Origin: Poseidonocella sp. HB161398
Lineage (GTDB): Bacteria; Pseudomonadota; Alphaproteobacteria; Rhodobacterales; Rhodobacteraceae
Assembly: GCF_005870025.1 (NCBI RefSeq)
Contig: NZ_VATA01000001.1
Location: 62,001 to 126,000, forward strand
Length of the DNA stretch: 64,000 bases
Direction: 5' to 3'
How positions within the stretch are numbered: the first letter of the stretch is position 1; each line of letters begins with the position of its first letter. A program made the translations under genes and the position numbers. The notes beneath the pieces are model-generated. The model did not search any database. It saw nothing but the letters and a program-made list of their open reading frames with translations, and was not told where the DNA came from. Shown here one piece after another: positions 58,104 to 64,000 of this stretch.

Positions 58104-60476
58104 GTGATCCCCCACCCGACCGGCCTGCCCTTCCGTTCCGGCCCGCCCCGCGCCTCTGCCCCGCGCCGCGCTGCCGCCTACCGCCGCGCCCCGGGCGACG
58201 AATGGCACCGCGTCGCCGGCGGCGGCGCCGTGCTGGTGGAGCTGCGGCCGGGCGACGGCGTCACGCTCGCCAATCCCGAGGGCGGGCAGATCTGCGAGAT
58301 GCTGGCCGCCCGTCCCGGCGGGCAGGCCGATCCCGGGCTGCTGGGGGTTCCAGCCGATGCGCCGGGCGACGGGCTGCGCGCGGTGCTGGCCAGCGGCGCC
58401 TCCGGCATGGCGCGGCTCTGCGCCGGGCTGGCGCGGCGCGGGATCGATCCGGCAGGGGCGCGGACGGTCTCGCTTTTCGGCGCGGCCTCGCCCGCGGGCG
58501 ACACGGCCGGCTTCACCGCCACCGGCGCGGGCTGGCTGCTGGTCGCCGCGCCCGCGCCTCTGCCCGATTTCGAGGCCCAGGCCACTGCCACGCCTCTGGT
58601 GCTGCGCATCGCCCGCGCCGCCCCGCGCGAGACCGGGCGTTTCGCCCTGCCCGATCCGCTGGCCGATCCGCTGCAGGATCTGCGCATCGCCTCCGCCACC
58701 GCGCGCGCCTACCGCGTCGCCAAGGGGGAGTTCCTGCAGATCCTCGATGTCGACGGGCGGCAATGCACGGATTTCCAGTGCTTCGACGCCCGCAAGGCCG
58801 ATCGCGGCCTGTTCCTGCCGCTCGATGTCACCACCACCCGCACGATCCAGGGCCATGGCTATCCGATGCCCGGGCTGCACGGGAAGTATTTCGACCAGGA
58901 GCTGACCCCGCTGGTCGAGGTCGTGCAGGACACCTGCGGCCGCCACGACGCCTTCGCGCTGGCCTGCAATGCCAAGTACTACGACGATATCGGCTATCCC
59001 GGCCATGCCAACTGCTCGGACAATTTCAACGCCGCGCTGGCGCCCTACGGCATTCCCGGCCGGCCGGGCTGGATGGCGGCGAATTTCTTCTTCAACACCG
59101 CGATCGACGCCCATGGGGTGATGACCGCCGACGAGCCCTGGTCGCGCCCGGGCGACTACGTGCTGATGCGCGCGCTGACCGATCTGGTCTGCGTCTCCTC
59201 CGCCTGTCCCGACGACACGTCCGCGGCCAATGGCTGGCACCCGAGCGACATCCATGTCCGCACCTATGGCGCGGCCGAGCGGTTCTGCCGCGCGACGGCC
59301 TGGCGTCCGACCCCCGACGAGGATCCGATCATGACCCGCGAAAGCGCCTTCCATGACAGCTTTGCCGCGATGACCGCGGATTTCGCCGACTATAACGGGT
59401 TCTGGCTGCCGAACAGCTTTCCGCAATGCGACGTGCTGGAAAGCTACTGGGCCTGCCGCGAGAAGGCGGTGGTGATGGACCTCTCGGCGCTGCGGAAATT
59501 CGAGGTCACCGGCCCCGACGCAGAAGGCCTGCTCAACTGGGTGCTGACCCGCAATGTCGAGAAGCTGGGCCAGGGCCAGGTCGTCTATTCGGCCATGTGC
59601 CATCCCCATGGCGGCATGATCGACGACGGCACGCTCTTCCGGCTGGGGGCGCAGAACTTCCGCTGGATCGGCGGCACGGATGCGGGCGGCGCCTGGATGC
59701 GCGAGGAGGCGGCGCGGCTGGGGCTCGACGTGATGATCCGCTCCTCCACCGACCAGATGAACAACCTCGCGGTGCAGGGCCCGGCCTCGCGCGCGCTGGT
59801 CTCCGGGGTGTTCTGGACCGCCCCGCACCAGCCGCGGCTCGATGAGCTGGCCTGGTTCCGCTTCTGCCCCGCCCGGCTCGGCGGGCCCGAGGGCGCCCCG
59901 GTGGTGATCTCGCGCACCGGCTATACCGGCGAGCTCGGCTACGAGATCTTCTGCCATCCCAGGGACGGCAAGGCGGTGTTCGACGCGATCTGGGAGGCCG
60001 GGCAGCCGCACGGGCTACGGCCGATGGGGCTCGCCGCGCTCGATCTGGTGCGGATCGAGGCGGGGCTGGTCTTCGCGGGCTACGACTTCTCCGACCAGAC
60101 CGACCCGTTCGAGGCCGGGATCGGCTTCACCGTGCCCCTGAAATCGAAGACGGCGGATTTCGCCGGGCGCGACGCGCTCCTGCGGCGCAAGGAGCATCCC
60201 GCGCGCAAATTCGTCGGGCTGGAGATCGAGGGCCAGTCGCCGGTGGCGCATGGCGACTGCATCCGCATCGGCCGCGCGCAGGTGGGCGAGATCTGCTCAG
60301 CGATGCGCAGCCCGCAGAGCGGCACCTGGATCGCGCTCGCCCGGCTGGACGTCGCCTGCGCGGCCGAGGGTACGGCGGTCGAGGTCGGCCAGCTCGACGG
60401 CCATATCAAGCGCTATCCCGCCCGCGTCGTGCCCTTCCCGCATTACGACCCGCAGAAGACCAGGCCGCGCTCCTGA
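58104..60476 (+). CDS. tdm: Trimethylamine N-oxide demethylase
   Basis: A 790-residue two-part enzyme. The N-terminal DUF1989-type zinc domain has VDGRQCTDFQCFDA and cysteines 288, 304 and 368. Their spacings of 16 and 64 are the same as those of the zinc cysteines reported for Methylocella Tdm, as far as I recall. The C-terminal GcvT-type folate domain has SRTGYTGELGYEIF and YDPQKTRPRS. It splits TMAO into dimethylamine and formaldehyde, the latter passed to tetrahydrofolate. The start is GTG at 58104 after AAGGAG. Confidence 0.95.
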   Translation: MIPHPTGLPFRSGPPRASAPRRAAAYRRAPGDEWHRVAGGGAVLVELRPGDGVTLANPEGGQICEMLAARPGGQADPGLLGVPADAPGDGLRAVLASGASGMARLCAGLARRGIDPAGARTVSLFGAASPAGDTAGFTATGAGWLLVAAPAPLPDFEAQATATPLVLRIARAAPRETGRFALPDPLADPLQDLRIASATARAYRVAKGEFLQILDVDGRQCTDFQCFDARKADRGLFLPLDVTTTRTIQGHGYPMPGLHGKYFDQELTPLVEVVQDTCGRHDAFALACNAKYYDDIGYPGHANCSDNFNAALAPYGIPGRPGWMAANFFFNTAIDAHGVMTADEPWSRPGDYVLMRALTDLVCVSSACPDDTSAANGWHPSDIHVRTYGAAERFCRATAWRPTPDEDPIMTRESAFHDSFAAMTADFADYNGFWLPNSFPQCDVLESYWACREKAVVMDLSALRKFEVTGPDAEGLLNWVLTRNVEKLGQGQVVYSAMCHPHGGMIDDGTLFRLGAQNFRWIGGTDAGGAWMREEAARLGLDVMIRSSTDQMNNLAVQGPASRALVSGVFWTAPHQPRLDELAWFRFCPARLGGPEGAPVVISRTGYTGELGYEIFCHPRDGKAVFDAIWEAGQPHGLRPMGLAALDLVRIEAGLVFAGYDFSDQTDPFEAGIGFTVPLKSKTADFAGRDALLRRKEHPARKFVGLEIEGQSPVAHGDCIRIGRAQVGEICSAMRSPQSGTWIALARLDVACAAEGTAVEVGQLDGHIKRYPARVVPFPHYDPQKTRPRS

Positions 60477-60821
60477 GCACCCGGGGGAGGCCGTCCGGTT
60501 TCCCCCGCCCGCCATTTGCGGATCGGCGCCGGGCAACTCTCCGCCTGGCGGACATCCGTTCACGAAGTCGACCGCTGTCGCCTTTTGCAGATCTCTGGCG
60601 AATTTTAGCCAATTTTCATCCGGCCCCCTCCTGACCCGGGATTCACATTGCAGGTCAGTAATTTGAATTCCGCAGCGCTTTCGAAACTCCGGCCGAACGG
60701 CGGGCGGGCGGGAAACGCGGCCGGGATCAAAGTTGACAGAAAGGGGTGTCTTTCGCCATTTTGCCGCAAATAGACGAAGCGCTCGAAGATCGCACTCGAC
60801 ACCAGCAGTCAGGAGACCTGC
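60477..60821. other. Intergenic region with probable promoter of the DUF2927 gene
   Basis: 345 bases. TTGACA at 60733-60738 is a good -35 hexamer, but no convincing -10 box stands at the right spacing. 60595-60680 is A+T-richer than its surroundings. No gene was seen. Confidence 0.4.
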
Positions 60822-61775
60822 ATGCGCTCATTCCGCAACACGCCCCTCGCGGGCGCGCTTGCCATGGCGAGTTTTGCCCTGTTCCTCTCGATGGCCCCTT
60901 CCGCTAGCCGGGCCGGTGACCAGACCGTGCTGAGCACGCAGGGAACCGCCATCGCCGTGACGCCGAAAACCGGAAGCGCCCGCTCCGAGAAACTGGCCAG
61001 CTACTATCACGGGATGGAAAAGCGGCTGGTTTCAAGCGGCCATCTGCGCCGCGACCGCAATCCCGGGAAACTCTCTCCGGACGGTCTGGCGCGCGATTTC
61101 ATGGCGATCGCGATGAAGTCGGAATATTCGCTGAAAGCCGGCGGGATGGCGCGGTCCGGACAGTCGAGCGCGCTGCGCCGCTGGGAACAGCCGGTGCGCA
61201 TCGGCGTGAAATTCGGCGCCTCCGTCGGGGCGGAGCAGCGCAAGGCCGACATGGCCGCGCTCCGCGACATCGCCGCCCGGCTGCAGCGCGCCAGCGGCCA
61301 CCCGGTCCAGCTGGCCTCCAGCGGCGCGAATTTCCACATCCTGATCCTGAATGACGACGAGCGCGCGGCCGCCCGCCCGGTCCTCGAGGAGGTCGCCCCG
61401 CGGATGAGCCGCGCCGCGCGCAAGGCCGTTCTGGGGATGACGGCGGACACGCTCTGCATGGCGGTCGCGATGCCCGGCCCCTCGCCCGCGGACGGCTACC
61501 GCAACGCGCTCGCGATCGTGCGCGCCGAGCATTCGCCGGTGATGCGGCGGTCCTGCATGGAAGAGGAGCTGGCCCAGGGCATGGGCCTTGCCAATGACAG
61601 CCCCGAGGCCTGGCCGTCGATCTTCAACGACGACGAGGAATTCGGCGTGCTGACCCGCCATGACGAGCTGCTCCTGAAGATGCTCTATCACGACAGCCTG
61701 CATCCCGGCATGAGCGCCGGCGCCGTCAGCGGCCAGATCGGCGCGCTGGCCCGGAAAGTCCTGGCCTCGGGCTAG
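60822..61775 (+). CDS. Exported DUF2927-domain protein
   Basis: A 317-residue protein with an N-terminal signal peptide (LAMASFALFLSMAPSASRAG). The DUF2927 signature is in the C-terminal half: SCMEEELAQGMGLANDSPEA and SIFNDDEEFGVLTRHDELLL, with Cys in the context of a zincin-like fold. Family members in Rhodobacterales are lipoproteins or periplasmic proteins of unknown function. The start follows AGGAGACCTGC. It is unrelated to the upstream methylamine genes in function as far as can be seen, and ends at a strong terminator. Confidence 0.85.
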   Translation: MRSFRNTPLAGALAMASFALFLSMAPSASRAGDQTVLSTQGTAIAVTPKTGSARSEKLASYYHGMEKRLVSSGHLRRDRNPGKLSPDGLARDFMAIAMKSEYSLKAGGMARSGQSSALRRWEQPVRIGVKFGASVGAEQRKADMAALRDIAARLQRASGHPVQLASSGANFHILILNDDERAAARPVLEEVAPRMSRAARKAVLGMTADTLCMAVAMPGPSPADGYRNALAIVRAEHSPVMRRSCMEEELAQGMGLANDSPEAWPSIFNDDEEFGVLTRHDELLLKMLYHDSLHPGMSAGAVSGQIGALARKVLASG

Positions 61776-61798
61776 CGGGCCCCGGCCCGAACGGCGAA

Positions 61799-61832
61799 GG
61801 GCAAGCCCCGAAGGGCTTGCCCCTTTTCTTTC
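61799..61832 (+). terminator. Rho-independent terminator after the DUF2927 gene
   Basis: GGGCAAGCCC CGAA GGGCTTGCCC followed by CTTTTCTTTC. It has a 10-base perfect stem, a tetraloop and a T-rich tail, the most classical terminator in the window. Confidence 0.9.
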
Positions 61833-61857
61833 GAAATCATGCTTTTCCCGGTCCGTT

Positions 61858-62226
61858 TCATTCCGTCGGTCCATATCCCCCGTTGAGAATGAACTTTTCG
61901 CGCTGCAGGTCGCCATCCTCGCGCGCGTTTGTCAGGCGCATCAGGTCGAGGGTGGAAAACATGCCCGGCTCGACACCGAGCTGCTGCACGAACTGGCCAT
62001 TCGCATGGGTGTCGATGCTCTGAGTCGAGATGATTTCAGAGCCACCGCCCAGGATGAACTTCTCTCTCTGGGTATCGCCGTCCTCCCGCGCATTTGTCAG
62101 GCGCATCAGGTCGGTCGTGGAGTACATTCCCGGTTCGACGCCAAGCTGGAGGGCAAGCTGGTCGCTTGCGAAAGCCGGTGCCGCAATGGCCGTTACCAGG
62201 ACAGATGCAAGAACTAGACGTCTCAT
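61858..62226 (-). CDS. Small exported protein with two copies of a ~48-residue unit
   Basis: A 122-residue protein: signal peptide (RRLVLASVLVTAIAAPAFA, cleaved before SDQ), then two near-identical units. Each has the form QLGVEPGMYSTTDLMRLTNA / QLGVEPGMFSTLDLMRLTNA followed by REDGD-QREKFIL and GG. A short linker (EIISTQSIDTHANGQ) joins them. The DNA of the units is also similar, so the duplication is recent or conserved by selection. ATG at 62226 follows GGAAAGGATCGACCA. No named family is certain. Exported, Tyr/Phe and Asp/Arg-bearing repeats suggest binding or assembly. Confidence 0.82.
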   Translation of the reverse strand: MRRLVLASVLVTAIAAPAFASDQLALQLGVEPGMYSTTDLMRLTNAREDGDTQREKFILGGGSEIISTQSIDTHANGQFVQQLGVEPGMFSTLDLMRLTNAREDGDLQREKFILNGGYGPTE

Positions 62227-62438
62227 TGGTCGATCCTTTCCAATAACAGAGGGTTGAATTGGAAGGCCGCTTGCCGATGAATGACACACCTCAGGATAAA
62301 TTTTCTACTTGAAGTTGTTTTCGGACACAAGCCAAACGGCATGCATTCGGCGCCAGTCTTCGCCCCGAAAGCATCAAAGTTCCGTCATAAACACGAGCGA
62401 AACGATCCGGTATCACGGGCCCGCCGGCCGTTCCGGGC

Positions 62439-63089
62439 TCAGCGCAGGGCGGGCAGCGCGGTGACGGCGCAGCCCACGCCGCAGATCGACTGGAACGGCG
62501 CCTTCCGGCCGGTCTGCGCCTCGGTCTTGCGGCGCAGCCGCGCGGCTGTCGTGTCGAGATGGCGGCTCTCGAATTGCGCCCGCCGCCGGATCGGCAGGCG
62601 CAGCAGGTCCTCGCGGCGGCGGACCCGGTTCCCGGCGGCGAAGAACGCGCCGGGAAAGGCGAACTCTGTCGCCGTCACCGAGTCTCGGGCGAGGTCGGGA
62701 TCCCGCCGCTATCGTCCGGCACCCGGCTTGCCGCGCTGTCATCGGCGGCGGGCGCGCGCGACGGGTCCGGCGCGGCCGCGCCCGCCCCCCGCCTCGATCC
62801 CGCGCAGCGTGCTGTTCTTGGCGAAAGAGAGGTCCGCGCCGCTCCCGACGCAGCGGATGCGGTCGTCGCTGTCGCCGAGCGCGGACCGCATGATGATCCC
62901 GGGCGCCAGGTCGACGCCGTGGCCCTCCGGCAGGTCGGCATCGAGGATCACCATGTCCACCGTCTCGTCGCGGGCCAGCATCCCGCGCACCGTGTCCGGG
63001 CTGCCCGAGTCGACACCGCAGCGCTGGAGGAAATCGGCCAGGTCCCGGGGCAGCCGCGCCTCGCCCTCGACAACCGGGCTGCGGGTCAT
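62439..63089 (-). pseudogene. OmpR-type response regulator, frameshifted
   Basis: The receiver domain starts at ATG 63089 (MTRSPVVEGEARLPRDLADF), with phospho-acceptor context DMVILDADLPEGHGVDL and later GDSDDRIRCVGSGADLSF and KNST. Similarity then moves to another frame for the winged-helix output domain (MTATEFAFPGAFFAAGNRV; FESRHLDTTAARLRRKTEA; SICGVGCAVTALP), which ends at TGA 62439-62441. The shift near 62750-62690 separates receiver from DNA-binding domain. The ATG overlaps the end of the kinase gene. It is probably inactive. Confidence 0.78.
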
Positions 63090-64000
63090 GCCGCGGCCTC
63101 CGCATGCGGATAGGGGATGGCCGCCTCCTGCGACAGCGGCGGGCGCAAGGGCGCCGCCGCAATCTCGACCGTCCCGTGGCGACACGCGCGGCATGGATGC
63201 CGAGGCCCGCGCCGGTCGCCATGCGCCGTGTTCGACGCCCGGAAGGATGGCCGCCTCGGCTGCGGGCACGCCGATGCCTTGGCCCGCACCTCGATCACCG
63301 CGCTGCCCTGCTCGGCGCGGGCGGTGGCCGGGACCGGCCGATCCGCGGGCAAGCAGTTCAGCGCATTGTCGCCCCGGTTGATCATCCCCGCCTCGGGCAG
63401 GTCGGGATCGGCGAAGAGCTGCATCGCCGGATCGTCGCCGCGCGCATCCAGCCGCCCGCCCCGCCCGGTCCTGCGGAAATGCGCCTCGGCACTGGCCGGG
63501 AGGCTGTCGACCTGCAGCGGCTCGGGCTGGACGCTCCAGTCGCGGTCGGTGGTCATGACGCGGACGATCAGCCCCGAGAGCCGGTTCAGCGCCTCCTCGA
63601 TCCCGGCGAAGCGCTCCGGCGCCGGCCCCTTCGCGGGGCCCGTGGTCAGACGGATCATGCCGAGCCCGTTGCGGGTGATCGCCGGCGGGGTACGGAATTC
63701 GTGTCTGACAACGCGCATGGCATCGGCCTGCGCCTCGCGCGGGCTGCGCTCGGCATCGAGGCTCTTGCGCGGGTCCGCCTCCCGCCGCCGCTTCGGCAAC
63801 TCCGGCGACAGGACGCGGCTGCGCTTGCGCAGGTCGTCACAGCGCTGGAAGCTGGCCATCGCCAGACGGCAGGCGAAATGCGCGATCATGAAGAGCACGC
63901 CCTGCAGCAGGGACCGGGCATTGCCGTCGCCGAGCACGCTAGCGCTCTGGAAGGCGGCGGGCGGGCGGGCCTCGATGAGACCGAGCACCACGCTCGTGCC
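63086..64000 (-). pseudogene. Sensor histidine kinase, decayed, cut by the window edge
   Basis: The C-terminal part of a kinase that continues beyond position 64000. The H-box is RVVRHEFRTPPAITRNGLG, and an N-box-like LPEAGMINRGDNALNCLPAD follows. The G-box region is not readable in this frame. The adjacent frame encodes LPAAEAAILPGVEHGAW, as expected of the ATP lid, so two compensating shifts probably occur between about 63270 and 63170. The final codons (IPYPHAEAAA) return to the original frame, and the stop overlaps the regulator ATG. Only the cytoplasmic part is in view. Confidence 0.65.

Noticed and set aside
1-64000. CRISPR arrays, tRNA or rRNA genes
   Set aside because: No regularly spaced short repeats and no cloverleaf or rRNA-like conserved stretches were seen. 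The direct repeats found are too few and too long.

Overview
The window looks like chromosome from a high-GC alphaproteobacterium of the Rhodobacteraceae (roseobacter-type). The main reason is a complete methylated-amine pathway (Tmm, Tdm, a dimethylamine monooxygenase set, GmaS, MgsABC, MgdABCD) in the style of marine Rhodobacterales; the GC content, the regulator families and the DUF2927 protein agree. No species can be named from the sequence. No tRNA, rRNA or CRISPR array was seen.

Layout. 1-3.4 kb: a repeat-rich edge, a nitroreductase divergent from a LysR regulator, and a frameshifted zinc-type alcohol dehydrogenase. 3.5-19.9 kb: an apparent amine-catabolism regulon. It holds two paralogous APC permeases, a class III aminotransferase, two tandem cytochrome P450s, two flavodoxins, an adrenodoxin-reductase-type flavoprotein, a flavin amine oxidase, a RidA-like protein, a MOSC protein, an SDR, an exported alpha/beta hydrolase and a TetR regulator. 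Related inverted repeats stand upstream of all five apparent promoters, so these genes probably form one regulon. Both P450s carry Asn where most P450s have the oxygen-activating Thr of the I helix, a feature known from P450cin, which also uses a flavodoxin partner. 19.9-27.3 kb: an accessory patch with a decayed IS5-family element, three decayed IS110-family transposases, dispersed repeats, and an intact three-gene cobalt-type nitrile hydratase / thiocyanate hydrolase-like set with a split beta subunit.

27.3-35.1 kb: GntR, MocR and AraC regulators, a LysE exporter, and a copper module (a Cys/His-rich exported protein, a Tat-exported multicopper oxidase and a SHOCT membrane protein). 35.1-60.5 kb: the methylated-amine island. 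Tmm oxidises trimethylamine to TMAO and Tdm splits TMAO to dimethylamine plus formaldehyde. A heme/flavin/zinc-ribbon set (DUF3445 protein, reductase, DmmA-like protein) demethylates dimethylamine. GmaS, MgsABC and MgdABCD take methylamine through gamma-glutamylmethylamide and N-methylglutamate to ammonium and C1 units. FolD and PurU handle folate-bound C1, and an ammonium transporter with a 57-residue membrane peptide heads the dimethylamine operon. Two candidate operator families tie the island together: TTTGGWCCAAA, probably for the local GntR protein, and a 29-bp A+T-rich direct repeat shared by the mgsA promoter and the operon of a signal-peptide-less binding protein plus an XRE-cupin regulator.

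60.5-64 kb: a DUF2927 exported protein with a clear terminator, a small exported protein made of two copies of one unit, and a decaying OmpR-type two-component pair that runs off the window edge.
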